Of a stretch of 64,000 nucleotides of DNA, positions 36,095 through 45,794 are shown piece after piece. The DNA is taken from NCBI RefSeq assembly GCF_009649745.1, contig NZ_WJNG01000007.1, forward strand, positions 62,001 through 126,000, in the 5' to 3' direction. The position numbers and the translations under genes are program-made. How positions within the stretch are numbered: the first letter of the stretch is position 1; every line of letters starts with the position of its first letter. The notes under the pieces were generated by a model. That model saw only the letters and a list, made by a program, of their open reading frames with translations. It was not told where the DNA came from and made no database searches. Source of the DNA: Aquibacillus halophilus. Its GTDB lineage: Bacteria > Bacillota > Bacilli > Bacillales > Amphibacillaceae.

Positions 36095-37486
36095 ATGATG
36101 CAACAAAATATTGGTAAATTACTACCGATTGAAGGCTACTATGTGATATTTCGTGGTGAAATATCAACTACTTATTTTCAGTCATTGACCCATTTATATC
36201 AACCACTAATTGGTATCCACGCCATCTCACTTTATCAAACACTTTTAAGTGAAAATGTACTAAGAAATAATCCGAAAAACCCACAAACTCATCATACTTT
36301 AATGAATTACTTATCATTACCGCTAGATGAAATATATCAAGCCCGATTAAAACTAGAAGCTATTGGATTACTAACGACATTTAAGGAAGATGTCGACCAG
36401 GGAAAAACTTATATTTATCAGCTAAATCCACCATTTTCTTTTAAAGAATTCTTTTCTGACGGTATGTTATCTCAACTTTTACAACATCAATTGGGTGAAA
36501 ATAAATATACTGACTTAATAGAGACATTTAACAATTCACATACTTCTTTTTCAAAATTAGGTCAAAATGTTACAGCAAGTTTTAATGATGTTTTTCAAAC
36601 AAACGAAGGTATATTTAAAAAAAATAATTCAAAAGATACTAATTTTAGTATAGATAAGATTAACAATGGACCATCTATCGCTTATGACATTCTTGACTTC
36701 GAATGGATTGAACAAATTTTGAGTCAAAGAATGTTACCAGTCGCGAAGATCATGAGTCCAAAAAACAAAAAACTAATGACCCAAATGGTTGTTCTATATG
36801 ACCTAACAAATCAAGATTTAGAAAAAGCTTTATTATGGGCAGTAAGTGATGAAAATTTATTGGATATTCAAGAATTTAAAACTGCATGTCAAGATTTGAT
36901 GCAGACAAGGCAAAAAAATACTGATGTAAAGCAAGTAAATAGCAAAGACGGATTTAAATTTACAGATTCTAGTAATTCTGAAAAAACATTAAGTAAAGAA
37001 GATCAATTTATTAACATGTTAGAGACCATTTCCCCTAAACAATTACTAGAAGATTTGTCAGGGGGAAATGAAGCATCATCACAAGATTTAAAAGTGATTG
37101 GAGATGTCATGTCTCAACAAGGTTTAGCCCCTGGTGTCATGAATGTATTGATTCATTATGTTCTTCTAAAAACAGATATGAAGCTAACAAAAGCTTATTT
37201 AGAAAAAATTGCAAGTCATTGGGCTAGAAAAAATGTTACTACTGTTAGACAAGCAATGACTCTTGCTAAATCAGAAAGTAATAAGTATCAGCAATGGGGA
37301 ACTAATAAGCAACAGTATTATAAAAAACCAAGTAAAAAGGAAATTGTCCCTGATTGGTTTACGGAAAGAAAAACAGGCGAACAAAATGAAAATAAGAAAA
37401 AATCTACTTCTGATGATCAGAATAAAGAGGACATTGAAAAGCTTTTACAGAACTATACAAAAAATAAGAAATCTAATCATTTATAA
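36095..37486 (+). CDS. dnaB: Replication initiation protein DnaB (Gram-positive type)
   Basis: A 463-residue initiation and membrane-attachment protein, unrelated to the E. coli helicase. It has N- and C-terminal DnaB/DnaD-like domains and a very charged Lys/Glu/Asn-rich C-terminal tail. With DnaD and DnaI it loads the replicative helicase at oriC. AAGGGG lies eight bases before the ATG at 36095. The stop is 12 bases before dnaI. Confidence 0.9.
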   Translation: MMQQNIGKLLPIEGYYVIFRGEISTTYFQSLTHLYQPLIGIHAISLYQTLLSENVLRNNPKNPQTHHTLMNYLSLPLDEIYQARLKLEAIGLLTTFKEDVDQGKTYIYQLNPPFSFKEFFSDGMLSQLLQHQLGENKYTDLIETFNNSHTSFSKLGQNVTASFNDVFQTNEGIFKKNNSKDTNFSIDKINNGPSIAYDILDFEWIEQILSQRMLPVAKIMSPKNKKLMTQMVVLYDLTNQDLEKALLWAVSDENLLDIQEFKTACQDLMQTRQKNTDVKQVNSKDGFKFTDSSNSEKTLSKEDQFINMLETISPKQLLEDLSGGNEASSQDLKVIGDVMSQQGLAPGVMNVLIHYVLLKTDMKLTKAYLEKIASHWARKNVTTVRQAMTLAKSESNKYQQWGTNKQQYYKKPSKKEIVPDWFTERKTGEQNENKKKSTSDDQNKEDIEKLLQNYTKNKKSNHL

Positions 37487-37498
37487 GGGTGATTTAAA

Positions 37499-38434
37499 AT
37501 GGAACCGATCCAAGCCTCACTTAAAAAGTGGATGAGAGATAATAAGAATTTCCAAACTAATTACAACCAGATGCGAATTGAGATCTTAAATGATCCCGAA
37601 GTTAGTCGAATTATTGATAGTCACCCTGAATTTACAGAAAAAGATATAGATAGAAATTTAATGAAACTATACGAGTTTAGGTCACAGTCCAAACATCATT
37701 GTGCCGACTGTCCTTCACTTGAACAATGTATAAATATACTGCCTGGTTATTCTCCTCACCTTGAAGTAGAGAATCACGATATCCGTCTATCATATGATAG
37801 ATGCCATAGGAAAATCCAAAGAGATGAACAACAAAAAAAGCAAGCTTTAGTAAAAAGCCTTTACATGCCTAAGGACATCTTAGAAGCTTCTATTAATGGA
37901 TTGGATCATAAGGATAATGAAAGGCATGAAGCAATACGTGAAGCGGTTTCTTATATCCAATCAATCGGCACGAAACAGGCTGACAAAGGAATATATTTTC
38001 ATGGGCCATTTGGTGTAGGGAAAACATATTTTCTCGGAGCTATTGCCAATGAACTTGCCGAAAAACGCATTTCTTCCATGCTAATCTATATGCCAGAATT
38101 CGTAAGAGAAATTAAAGCATCACTGAAAGATGATTCTATTAATGAAAAAATTGAGCATTTCAAAAAAGTACAAGTGTTAATGTTAGATGATATTGGAGCA
38201 GAGTCCTTGTCTGCTTGGTTTAGAGATGAAATATTAGGTTCGATTCTGCAATACCGAATGATGGAAAGATTACCTGTGTTTTTCAGTTCGAATTACAGTT
38301 TGAAGCAACTAGAACATCATTTAGCTACATCGAATCGTGGAGACACAGAAACGGTTAAAGCAGGAAGAATAATTGAAAGAATTAAGCAAGTAAGTAAAGA
38401 AGTTTCTCTATATGGGTATAACCGGAGAGGCTAA
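37499..38434 (+). CDS. dnaI: Helicase loader DnaI
   Basis: A 311-residue AAA+ protein. An N-terminal helicase-binding domain carries a zinc site with C68, C71, C77, H87 and C102 as candidates. Walker A is HGPFGVGKTYF near 168-178 and Walker B is VLMLDDIGAE. It loads the hexameric helicase on DNA. It is coexpressed with dnaB. Confidence 0.94.
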   Translation: MEPIQASLKKWMRDNKNFQTNYNQMRIEILNDPEVSRIIDSHPEFTEKDIDRNLMKLYEFRSQSKHHCADCPSLEQCINILPGYSPHLEVENHDIRLSYDRCHRKIQRDEQQKKQALVKSLYMPKDILEASINGLDHKDNERHEAIREAVSYIQSIGTKQADKGIYFHGPFGVGKTYFLGAIANELAEKRISSMLIYMPEFVREIKASLKDDSINEKIEHFKKVQVLMLDDIGAESLSAWFRDEILGSILQYRMMERLPVFFSSNYSLKQLEHHLATSNRGDTETVKAGRIIERIKQVSKEVSLYGYNRRG

Positions 38435-38440
38435 ACTCAC

Positions 38441-38491
38441 AATAGAAAAAAACTATGTCTAAGATGTAAAAAGACATAGTTTTTTTCTATT
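38441..38491. terminator. Strong bidirectional terminator after dnaI
   Basis: A 20-bp stem: AATAGAAAAAAACTATGTCT pairs with its complement ending at 38491, with T runs on both strands. Confidence 0.9.
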
Positions 38492-38600
38492 AAATACTTT
38501 TCCTGAATTCTATCATCTTTAAATTTTAACTAGATAATACATTTTTTAATTCAATCTCCCATATAATGTAACAGTTTGAGCGTGGTGAGGGTGATAAGTA

Positions 38601-39449
38601 TTGTTTGAGGTATATTTTGAATCTAATAAAGAGGCAGTAACATTTTGTCAACGTCTGTTCCAGTACGATAAATATTTTATTATTCATTGGAAAACTAATG
38701 ATGAATGGGGGAATCAGATAAAGATTGAGGTGACTAATTCAGTTGCGAATCAACCACAAGTTATTGCAAGGGCAATGACTGACGTATTTATTAATCACAG
38801 AGAAATTAACTGGGTCAAACAGATGGTGACAAACAACTACTATTATAAGAATAAGGAGGAGATATATAGAATTATTGAGCTTGCCCAATCGATAATCTCA
38901 GGTAGTGATTTTGAGCTAAACAAAGTTGTTAAAAGTAAGCCGAGGAACACACTGTTTAACTTGTTTCAAACTTATACTAGTGAAAATATTGTCCATTATG
39001 ATTCAATAGTGAATTTTCGTTTTCAATCATACCGAAATGAACTAATGGATGTGATCGGACTAGCCATTGATGAATACAAACGTGAAGAAGAATACCAATC
39101 TTTTATTGAATCATTAAGAGAATATGTATCAAGAAAAGGTACGTATTATTCAACGGTTCATGTAATCCAAGGTCACAATTTCAGGTATTACCAATCTGAT
39201 GGTAATCCATTTTCAAATTCAGAGTTGATAGAAATGATAAAAAAAGAACCATTATACATAGTTGGATTAGATGAAGAGGAATTAAACTTAACCCCATTAT
39301 TAACAATGGCGCCAAAGGAAATTATTATCTATGGAAATAATCCATCAGAAGCTAAAACATTAACCATCATTAATATATTTCAAGAAAAAGTAAAGTTTAA
39401 ACCTTTAAAGAAATTCCCGTATCCAATTTTTTTAAAAACTAAGTCGTAA
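38601..39449 (+). CDS. ytxC: YtxC family protein (putative sporulation protein)
   Basis: A 282-residue protein beginning MFEVYFESNKEAVTFCQRL, consistent with YtxC. It has no clear membrane segment and no catalytic motif. The TTG start at 38601 has GAGGGTGA six bases upstream. It sits between dnaI and thrS as in B. subtilis, where it is listed as a putative sporulation protein. Confidence 0.82.
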   Translation: MFEVYFESNKEAVTFCQRLFQYDKYFIIHWKTNDEWGNQIKIEVTNSVANQPQVIARAMTDVFINHREINWVKQMVTNNYYYKNKEEIYRIIELAQSIISGSDFELNKVVKSKPRNTLFNLFQTYTSENIVHYDSIVNFRFQSYRNELMDVIGLAIDEYKREEEYQSFIESLREYVSRKGTYYSTVHVIQGHNFRYYQSDGNPFSNSELIEMIKKEPLYIVGLDEEELNLTPLLTMAPKEIIIYGNNPSEAKTLTIINIFQEKVKFKPLKKFPYPIFLKTKS

Positions 39450-39455
39450 ATGTGC

Positions 39456-39484
39456 TTGATTTTTTATGATTCTATCGCTATAAT
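39456..39484 (+). promoter_or_regulatory. Sigma-A promoter of thrS
   Basis: TTGATT at 39456-39461 and TATAAT at 39479-39484 with a 17-base spacer, directly before the T-box leader. Confidence 0.8.
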
Positions 39485-39491
39485 ACGTTCA

Positions 39492-39759
39492 TATATTAAT
39501 TTAAGCACATTGGTTTTGATGAGGACAATATTTTATGAAAGAATACAAAGAGAGGGAAGTCATAGGCTGCAAGCTTCCTGTATATCTGCATAAAATTACC
39601 ACCTCTGAACTCTGTTTTCGAAAACTATTAAGTGAGTAGTTAGCAGCGATTTGTCTACGTTACAGATTCTTAACGAGCCGTATATTGATACGGGAATTAG
39701 GGTGGAACCACGAGCAATGCTCGTCCCTTTGCATAATTGCAAAGGGACGGGCTTTTTTG
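39492..39759 (+). ncRNA. T-box leader of thrS (threonine)
   Basis: The T-box sequence AGGGTGGAACCACG is at 39699-39712. It is followed by a terminator stem (GCTCGTCCCTTTGCA with its complement, 39719-39752) and six T. A specifier ACC (Thr) is placed at 39598-39600, followed by A and the CTCTGAAC-type loop. Uncharged tRNA-Thr should stabilise the antiterminator and switch on thrS. Confidence 0.92.
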
Positions 39760-39795
39760 TTTTTCTTTTTAATGAAAAAATAAGGAGTGAAAGTA

Positions 39796-41745
39796 ATGTC
39801 AAAACAAATCATCATAGCATTTCCTGATGGAACTAAGAAAGAGTTCCCTCAAGGTACAACTGGGGAAGATATCGCAGCATCTATTTCACCAGGTCTTAAA
39901 AAGCAAGCACTTGCCATTAAATTAGATGGTATTCTGTATGATTTACGTAGAGAATTAACTCATAATGGTGAAATTGAGATTGTCACAAATAAAAGCGAAG
40001 ATGGCATTGAGATTATGCGCCATTCTACTGCTCATCTATTAGCACAAGCTGTTAAAAGACTATATGGGAATGTCAAGCTAGGTGTTGGCCCAACAATCGA
40101 GAATGGCTTTTACTATGATATTGATATGGAAGAGTCGATTACACCAGAAGACTTACCACGTATTGAAAAGGAAATGCAACGAATTGTTGATGAAAATTTA
40201 GAGATTACCCGTAAAGAGGTTTCCCGAAACGACGCGATAGAAATGTTTAAAGAGATTGGAGATCATCTAAAATTAGAACTAATTGATGCTATTCCGGAAA
40301 ATGATACAGTAACAATTTATCAACAAGGTGAGTTTTTTGATCTTTGTCGCGGAGTTCACGTACCATCAACTAGTAAAATAAAAGTATTTAAATTATTAAG
40401 TATATCTGGTGCATATTGGCGTGGAGACAGTAAAAATCAAATGCTACAGAGAATTTATGGTACTGCCTTTGAAAAGAAGAGCCAACTAGAGGAATATTTA
40501 AAGTTTCGAGAAGAGGCAAAAGAACGCGACCATCGTAAATTAGGAAAAGAGTTGCAGCTGTTTACAGTCTCACAACAAGTAGGTCAAGGATTACCCTTAT
40601 GGCTTCCAAAGGGTGCAACAATTCGTCGCACTATTGAACGCTACATTGTAGATTTAGAAGAGCGCCTTGGTTATGATCATGTATATACACCGGTTTTGGG
40701 AAATGTTGAACTGTATAAGACTAGTGGTCATTGGGATCACTACAAAGACGATATGTTTCCAACTATGGAAATGGACAATGAGGATCTAGTGTTAAGACCG
40801 ATGAATTGTCCACATCATATGATGGTATATAAAAATGAATTGTACAGCTACCGGAACCTTCCTGTTAGAATAGCAGAACTTGGAACAATGCACCGTCATG
40901 AAATGTCAGGAGCTCTAGCAGGATTACAACGTGTTCGAGCGATGACTTTAAACGATGCGCACATTTTTGCAAGACCAGATCAATTAAAAGATGAATTTAT
41001 TCGTGTGGTACAGTTAGTGCAAAATGTCTATAAGGACTTTGGCATCGATGATTATTATTTCCGTTTATCATACCGTGATCCAGAAGATAATGAAAAATAT
41101 GTAGACAATGATGAAATGTGGGAAAAAGCACAAGCCATGTTAAAGGAAACAATGGAGGACATGGAGTTAGATTACGTAGAAGCTGAAGGTGAAGCAGCAT
41201 TTTACGGTCCTAAACTAGATGTAATGGTTAAAACTGCCCTTGGTAAAGATGAAACACTTTCCACTGTGCAACTTGATTTCCACTTACCTGAACGTTTTGA
41301 TTTAACTTATATTGGTGTAGACGGGAAAGAACATCGTCCAGTAGTAATCCACCGTGGCGTTGTTTCAACAATGGAAAGGTTTGTTGCCTTTCTTATCGAG
41401 GAGTATAAGGGAGCGTTTCCAACATGGCTTTCACCAGTACAAGCTAAAATCCTTCCTGTTTCGGCTGATGTACATTTAGACTATGCTAAAAAAGTTGAAG
41501 ACGAGTTACGTTTACAAGGTGTCCGTGTAGAAGTTGACCAAAGAGACGAGAAAATTGGTTACAAGATTAGAGAGGTCCAAATGCAAAAAGTTCCTTTTGC
41601 TTTGGTAGTTGGTGATAAAGAGATTGAAAGCAATTCTGTCAATGTCCGTCGATATGGTGAGAAAGATTCAGAGACTAAACCGTTGAGTGAATTTATCTCA
41701 GAAATCAAAGATGAAATTCAAAATAGAGTGTTACGCAACAAATAA
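39796..41745 (+). CDS. thrS: Threonyl-tRNA synthetase
   Basis: A 649-residue class II synthetase. An N-terminal TGS domain ([18 protein letters not shown]) is followed by the editing domain with [16 protein letters not shown], the catalytic core with [11 protein letters not shown] and [19 protein letters not shown], and the C-terminal anticodon-binding domain. The ATG at 39796 has AAGGAG eight bases upstream; a GTG at 39787 lies within that site. It charges tRNA-Thr and clears mischarged Ser-tRNA-Thr. Confidence 0.96.
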   Translation: MSKQIIIAFPDGTKKEFPQGTTGEDIAASISPGLKKQALAIKLDGILYDLRRELTHNGEIEIVTNKSEDGIEIMRHSTAHLLAQAVKRLYGNVKLGVGPTIENGFYYDIDMEESITPEDLPRIEKEMQRIVDENLEITRKEVSRNDAIEMFKEIGDHLKLELIDAIPENDTVTIYQQGEFFDLCRGVHVPSTSKIKVFKLLSISGAYWRGDSKNQMLQRIYGTAFEKKSQLEEYLKFREEAKERDHRKLGKELQLFTVSQQVGQGLPLWLPKGATIRRTIERYIVDLEERLGYDHVYTPVLGNVELYKTSGHWDHYKDDMFPTMEMDNEDLVLRPMNCPHHMMVYKNELYSYRNLPVRIAELGTMHRHEMSGALAGLQRVRAMTLNDAHIFARPDQLKDEFIRVVQLVQNVYKDFGIDDYYFRLSYRDPEDNEKYVDNDEMWEKAQAMLKETMEDMELDYVEAEGEAAFYGPKLDVMVKTALGKDETLSTVQLDFHLPERFDLTYIGVDGKEHRPVVIHRGVVSTMERFVAFLIEEYKGAFPTWLSPVQAKILPVSADVHLDYAKKVEDELRLQGVRVEVDQRDEKIGYKIREVQMQKVPFALVVGDKEIESNSVNVRRYGEKDSETKPLSEFISEIKDEIQNRVLRNK

Positions 41746-41812
41746 TAACAAAAGCAATCTATTTATAGTATAAGTCTCTTTCATAGGTTTTCTTGCTATT
41801 TAATTTATGGAG

Positions 41813-42306
41813 TTGATATAAAATGCGTCTTAACTTTGTCGTGACTTACCCCCATCCTTTATAGGATGAGTGATCATCCAGCGCTTCGGAAAAACGCTCC
41901 CTTTCCATGGGGAACGCTTCAGCCTCCTCACGAGGAAAACGCTCGTTGCGGGGTCTTCAGACTGTTCCTTTCCCATAGGAGTGTCGCATTTTTCCGAAGC
42001 TTTGAATAGCTTTCTGTTCAGGTGATAAGAACTCCAAGATATGCACAAAATAGAATTTTTATGTATTTAATACACTAGTAGAGTGTTTATAACTTCAATA
42101 AACCAACCAACAGCTATTTAATCTTATCTGTTGGTTAATTGGAGCGGAGGGCAGTCGACTCCAGCGGGAAAAGCGACGTCTGAAAATCCCGCAGGAAGCG
42201 GTTTTCTTCCGAGGAAGTTGAAGCGTTGCCCGCGGAAAGCGACTGCCCGGAGCGCAAATCACCATGTTAGTTTTGGCACAGTCTGTAGATTTTGTGTCAA
42301 AACAAC
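41813..42306 (+). repeat. Composite intergenic repeat, copy C (reference copy)
   Basis: This 494-bp block follows thrS. It begins TTGATATAAAATGCGTC and ends TTGTGTCAAAACAAC. Module 1 (41883-42000) is bounded by GCTTCGGAAAAA/TTTTTCCGAAGC; module 2 (42149-42248) by GGGCAGTCG/CGACTGCCC, with inner GCGGGA/TCCCGC pairing. A low-GC spacer of about 150 bases joins them. The thrS-type terminator lies beyond it at 42337, so the element is probably transcribed as part of the thrS 3' region. ORFs read through it on both strands but are not supported as genes. Confidence 0.85.
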
Positions 42307-42336
42307 TAATATATTAAAAAGAATTACGTAATTTAG

Positions 42337-42377
42337 AAACAGTACACCAATTTGATTCTGGTGTGCTGTTTTTTTAT
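42337..42377 (+). terminator. Intrinsic terminator downstream of repeat copy C
   Basis: AAACAGTACACCA pairs with TGGTGTGCTGTTT (one G-U), followed by a T run. It is the first good terminator after thrS. Confidence 0.85.
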
Positions 42378-42455
42378 ATATTTACTACATGTAACTTTCC
42401 ATTTAATCCATTCGTCTTATTTTATAGCATTAAAAAAAGATGAGGAGTACAAAAA

Positions 42456-43025
42456 ATGAGTAAAAATATATACTTATTTTCACTACTATTTTTATTTATA
42501 ACCCTATCCGTTGATGCTGCACCTGACCCAGATGAGGTTGAAAGAATAAAAGGAAATTCTTCTCTACAAGTCGAAGGGGAGGTTATAACCGACAAATTAC
42601 ATTCTGATGTAGAAGGAAGTTATCCTAGTCAGGTTCGTAAAATGCAGTTAAAAATAAAAGAGGTAACAAAACAACCAACAGGTCTTACAATAGGTCCAGA
42701 AGATACGCTGTCCATTTTTTATTCTTATGTTCCATCATGGGTCCAATTGGCAGGTGGAGAAAAAATGGATATCATAGTTGGAGATGAGATTGAAATATGG
42801 TTGGAAAAATACGGAAATAGTTGGAAGCCGGCTCTTAGTGGTGAGACAGTTAATCATCTTGTGAAAGTCGAGCCAAGAAAGGAACCAATTCCAGAACCCT
42901 TTTCAAATAAGCTAAAACAAACAGTTCAGAATAATACAGGATACATAGTTTTAGGTGGAATTATAGTACTAGTATTTTACATGGGACTATTGATAAGAAA
43001 GTTTATGAAGTTTCGTTTATCATGA
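42456..43025 (+). CDS. Membrane-anchored extracytoplasmic protein, unknown
   Basis: A 189-residue protein. An N-terminal signal-like segment (about 4-20, cleavage plausible after VDAA) is followed by an acidic/polar extracytoplasmic region, then a transmembrane segment (about 158-178) and a short basic tail (RKFMKFR). GAGGAG precedes the ATG at 42456. The soluble part contains strands such as LTIGPEDTLSIFYSYVPSW and MDIIVGDEIEIWLEK, possibly an OB-like beta fold. I do not recognise a family. It lies between repeat copy C and the infC leader. Confidence 0.7.
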   Translation: MSKNIYLFSLLFLFITLSVDAAPDPDEVERIKGNSSLQVEGEVITDKLHSDVEGSYPSQVRKMQLKIKEVTKQPTGLTIGPEDTLSIFYSYVPSWVQLAGGEKMDIIVGDEIEIWLEKYGNSWKPALSGETVNHLVKVEPRKEPIPEPFSNKLKQTVQNNTGYIVLGGIIVLVFYMGLLIRKFMKFRLS

Positions 43026-43096
43026 GATTGCTATCAATATTATCTAAATCAAACAGCAAATGCTTTAAAAAATATTAAAAACCATTAATTTTTTTA

Positions 43097-43125
43097 TTGT
43101 AATCTATAGAAAAGTTAGTTATGAT
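43097..43125 (+). promoter_or_regulatory. Distal infC operon promoter
   Basis: TTGTAA at 43097-43102 and TATGAT at 43120-43125, 17-base spacer. Confidence 0.5.
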
Positions 43126-43158
43126 AGATAGGTTGTTGCAAAACTTATACACCACTTA

Positions 43159-43187
43159 TTGACATTATATTTCACTTGTGATATTAT
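43159..43187 (+). promoter_or_regulatory. Main infC-rpmI-rplT promoter
   Basis: A consensus TTGACA at 43159-43164 and TATTAT at 43182-43187 with a 17-base spacer and a TG-N extension. One of the strongest promoters in the window. Confidence 0.85.
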
Positions 43188-43193
43188 TTTATA

Positions 43194-43330
43194 GGTATGG
43201 AATTGAATATGATCTTGAGACAAGTAGAAGCACCCGCTTCTCACCTGATTGACGCAATGTGCAGTTGACAGGTAATTATTCTGATTAAAAACAGGAGATG
43301 TGTGGGTGCAATGTGTACCGACACTTTTTT
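43194..43330 (+). ncRNA. L20-type ribosomal protein leader with attenuator
   Basis: The leader between the promoter and infC contains long-range pairing candidates and ends in an intrinsic terminator. GTGT-G-GGTGCA pairs with TGTACC-G-ACAC (43300-43324), followed by six T. In B. subtilis L20 binds the infC leader and causes premature termination; position and layout match that system. I did not compute the full fold. Confidence 0.7.
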
Positions 43331-43422
43331 AATTTGAAAAAATTTATAAAAGTTCGTGGGATAGTTTAACACCGACTTGTCGTTGAAAGGTTACATTTTT
43401 TGAAAATCTATGGAGGTGGCTG

Positions 43423-43944
43423 ATTATTAGCAAAGATATGAATGTCAATGAGAAAATTCGTGCACGTGAGGTTCGTCTCATTGATTCAAATGGGGATCAA
43501 CTTGGCGTGAAAACTCGTCAAGAAGCGTTAGAAATTGCTCAAACTAGAAATCTAGATCTTGTACTTGTTGCACCGAATGCAAAACCACCGGTGTGCCGTA
43601 TTATGGATTTTGGTAAATATCGTTTTGAACAACAAAAGAAAGAAAAAGAAGCTCGTAAAAACCAAAAGATTATTAACGTTAAAGAAGTTCGTCTTAGCCC
43701 AGGAATTGAAGAACATGACTTTAACACAAAATTACGCAATGCTTTAAAGTTCCTTGAAAAAGGTGACAAAGTTAAAGTATCTATTCGTTTTCGCGGACGT
43801 GCTATTACTCATAAAGAATTAGGACAAAAAGTTCTTGAGCGCATGGCTGAAGCATGTAAGGAGCTTTCCACGGTAGAACAAAGACCCAAAATGGAAGGTC
43901 GTAGCATGTTCTTAATGCTTGCACCCGTAAACGAAAAACAATAA
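43423..43944 (+). CDS. infC: Translation initiation factor IF-3 (ATT start)
   Basis: IF-3, 173 residues if started at ATT 43423. The frame reads ATT ATT AGC AAA GAT ATG, matching the Bacillus N terminus MISKDM. GGAGGT at 43412-43417 fits ATT 43423 (spacing 5) or ATT 43426 (spacing 8). The first ATG at 43438 is too far away and would drop conserved residues. The linker region [11 protein letters not shown] and C-terminal [13 protein letters not shown] are clear. IF-3 prevents premature subunit joining and discriminates against non-standard starts, including its own. Confidence 0.93.
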   Translation: MISKDMNVNEKIRAREVRLIDSNGDQLGVKTRQEALEIAQTRNLDLVLVAPNAKPPVCRIMDFGKYRFEQQKKEKEARKNQKIINVKEVRLSPGIEEHDFNTKLRNALKFLEKGDKVKVSIRFRGRAITHKELGQKVLERMAEACKELSTVEQRPKMEGRSMFLMLAPVNEKQ

Positions 43945-43993
43945 GGCACTTATAAAGAATTAATAAGTTTTAGCTTACAAGGAGGAACTACTC

Positions 43994-44191
43994 ATGCCAA
44001 AAATGAAAACACATAAAGGTAGTGCAAAACGTTTTAAAAGAACAGGTTCTGGGAAAGTAAAACGCTCCCATGCATATACTAGTCACTTATTTGCTAACAA
44101 ATCAACAAAGCAAAAACGTAAACTACGTAAGGGTACACTTGTTTCAGCAGGAGATTATAAGCGCATTAAGCAAATGTTACCAAAAAAATAA
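43994..44191 (+). CDS. rpmI: 50S ribosomal protein L35
   Basis: A 65-residue, very basic protein ([20 protein letters not shown]), the usual length. AAGGAGG precedes it. Second gene of the infC-rpmI-rplT operon. Confidence 0.96.
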   Translation: MPKMKTHKGSAKRFKRTGSGKVKRSHAYTSHLFANKSTKQKRKLRKGTLVSAGDYKRIKQMLPKK

Positions 44192-44351
44192 ACTCAAGCT
44201 TCCATCAGTTACTTTCTGATGTTAGTTGAACCAATCATGGTCCTAAAACTGTTAGCTACTTTCTTCCTGAAAGTGAGTTAAGAATTGTTATTCACCATGG
44301 AAATGCAAACTTACAAATAGATTCGTTGATATATAATAGGAGGGAATTACT
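44192..44351 (+). other. Long structured gap between rpmI and rplT
   Basis: A 160-base intercistronic region, which in B. subtilis is short. It holds hairpins such as CATCAG/CTGATG, ACTTTC/GAAAGT and a CATGGT/ACCATG long-range pair. No T run follows them. It could be an RNA site for L20 or for processing. Confidence 0.4.
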
Positions 44352-44708
44352 ATGCCACGTGTTAAAGGTGGAACAGTTACGCGTAGACGTCGCAAACGCG
44401 TATTAAAACTAGCAAAAGGTTATTATGGTGCAAAACATGCACTATTTAAAACAGCAAAACAACAGGTAACAAAATCAGGTCAATATGCTTATCGTGACCG
44501 TAGAAATAAGAAACGTGATTTCCGCAAACTTTGGATTGCACGTATTAACGCTGCAGCACGTATGAATGGACTAACTTATAGCCGTTTAATGTTTGGTTTA
44601 AAGCAAGCAGGTATCGAAGTTAATCGTAAAATGCTTTCTGATCTTGCAGTAAATGACCAACAAGCATTCACTCAACTAGCTGAACAAGCAAAATCAGCAC
44701 TTAAATAA
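44352..44708 (+). CDS. rplT: 50S ribosomal protein L20
   Basis: A 118-residue L20 ([20 protein letters not shown]). It is an early-assembly protein binding 23S rRNA and the likely autoregulator of this operon through the leader. AGGAGGG precedes it. Confidence 0.96.
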   Translation: MPRVKGGTVTRRRRKRVLKLAKGYYGAKHALFKTAKQQVTKSGQYAYRDRRNKKRDFRKLWIARINAAARMNGLTYSRLMFGLKQAGIEVNRKMLSDLAVNDQQAFTQLAEQAKSALK

Positions 44709-44718
44709 TTGATCAAAT

Positions 44719-44757
44719 AAAGGACCATTTCTTCTAATGAAATGGTCCTTTATTTTA
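44719..44757 (+). terminator. Terminator after rplT
   Basis: AAAGGACCATTTC pairs with GAAATGGTCCTTT around TTCTAAT, then a T-rich tract. Confidence 0.88.
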
Positions 44758-44806
44758 ATTGGATAATACTGAATCAACAAATTTTAAAAGAGTAGGTGCC
44801 CAAAAT

Positions 44807-45088
44807 ATGGAGACGATATATATTTTAATAGGCTATGCCTTAATTATTAATGTTGTTGCGTTTTTTACAATGGGGATAGATAAAAAGCGTTCCAAAGCTG
44901 GAGCATGGAGAATATCTGAAAAGACAATTTGGAGCCTTGCATTTATTGGAGGAGCGATTGGTAGTTCTTTCGGAATGAGATTGTTCAGCCACAAGACAAA
45001 ACATCGTTCCTTTCAATATGGATTACCGATTCTTGGGATTTTAGAAGCTTTCATCTTTTTTTATCTTATTTACCGTATTTCTAATTAA
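44807..45088 (+). CDS. ysdA: DUF1294 membrane protein YsdA
   Basis: A 93-residue DUF1294 protein with about three hydrophobic segments and the family core MGIDKKRSKAGAWRISE. The ATG at 44807 (METIYILIG) follows AGGTG by eight bases. An open frame from TTG 44759 overlaps the terminator tail and is rejected. It follows rplT as in B. subtilis. Function is unknown. Confidence 0.87.
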   Translation: METIYILIGYALIINVVAFFTMGIDKKRSKAGAWRISEKTIWSLAFIGGAIGSSFGMRLFSHKTKHRSFQYGLPILGILEAFIFFYLIYRISN

Positions 45089-45170
45089 TACAATCATTAA
45101 TATTTTTTATGTCATAATAGCTCGTCTCTTGTCATACATATTAATAGACACATAGAGAAGGGGGCTATCT

Positions 45171-45761
45171 ATGGAATACATAAGTACTTACTTGATGGCC
45201 ATCATTGAAACGGGTGGATTGTTCGCTCCATTGTTATTCATCGGATTTCATTTACTTAGGCCTATGTTTTTTCTCCCAGTAGTATTTATTTGTATTTCAG
45301 GAGGTATCTTGTTCGGGGCAGTAGCAGGTGCTCTTTATTCCGTTATAGGTATAACACTTTCAAGTTTAATATTCTATAAAATGGTCAAGTGGATGCCCAA
45401 CACCTTTGAAAGATTGGTGAAAATGAAACACAAACTAATTGGAGAAAATTCTAGGTTTACAACGCCACAAATTGCTCTTCTAAGATTAGTACCTTTTATC
45501 CATTTTCATTTGTTGTCACTATGTATTTTGGAAATATCAAGCAGCTTTAAAGATTATATGAGATCATCCCTTTATTCTAATATACCTCTTGCGGTTGTTT
45601 ATACATCTGTAGGTAAATGGATATCAACTTTTTCGCCAATAATAATGGGAAGTTTGCTACTTGGACTGTTACCTTTCTTATATTTGTTAAGAAGGAAGGA
45701 AATAAGTATTAAATGGGAAGACTTTTTTGGAGTTCAGTCCACAAAAACCGGTGGCATATAA
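45171..45761 (+). CDS. TVP38/TMEM64 family membrane protein
   Basis: A 196-residue membrane protein of the TVP38/TMEM64 (SNARE-associated, DedA-like) type. It has hydrophobic segments at about 18-38, 40-62, 125-145 and 150-172, and the re-entrant region GGILFGAVAGALYSVIG. B. subtilis YtxB belongs to this family but lies near dnaI; here the gene follows ysdA, so orthology is uncertain. Family members are proposed lipid scramblases. AAGGGGG precedes the ATG. Confidence 0.75.
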   Translation: MEYISTYLMAIIETGGLFAPLLFIGFHLLRPMFFLPVVFICISGGILFGAVAGALYSVIGITLSSLIFYKMVKWMPNTFERLVKMKHKLIGENSRFTTPQIALLRLVPFIHFHLLSLCILEISSSFKDYMRSSLYSNIPLAVVYTSVGKWISTFSPIIMGSLLLGLLPFLYLLRRKEISIKWEDFFGVQSTKTGGI

Positions 45762-45794
45762 ATCCATCTGATGGCTCGTAATTCTTAAGATGAG

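Noticed and set aside
41813-42306. Repeat as an OLE-type or HEARO-type RNA
   Set aside because: Size, modular hairpin ends and multiple intergenic copies do not fit OLE, and no HNH/IscB gene is present nearby.
42131-42331. 66-residue ORF with the phrase ATSENPAGSG
   Set aside because: This is module 2 of the repeat read through its hairpin; not a gene.
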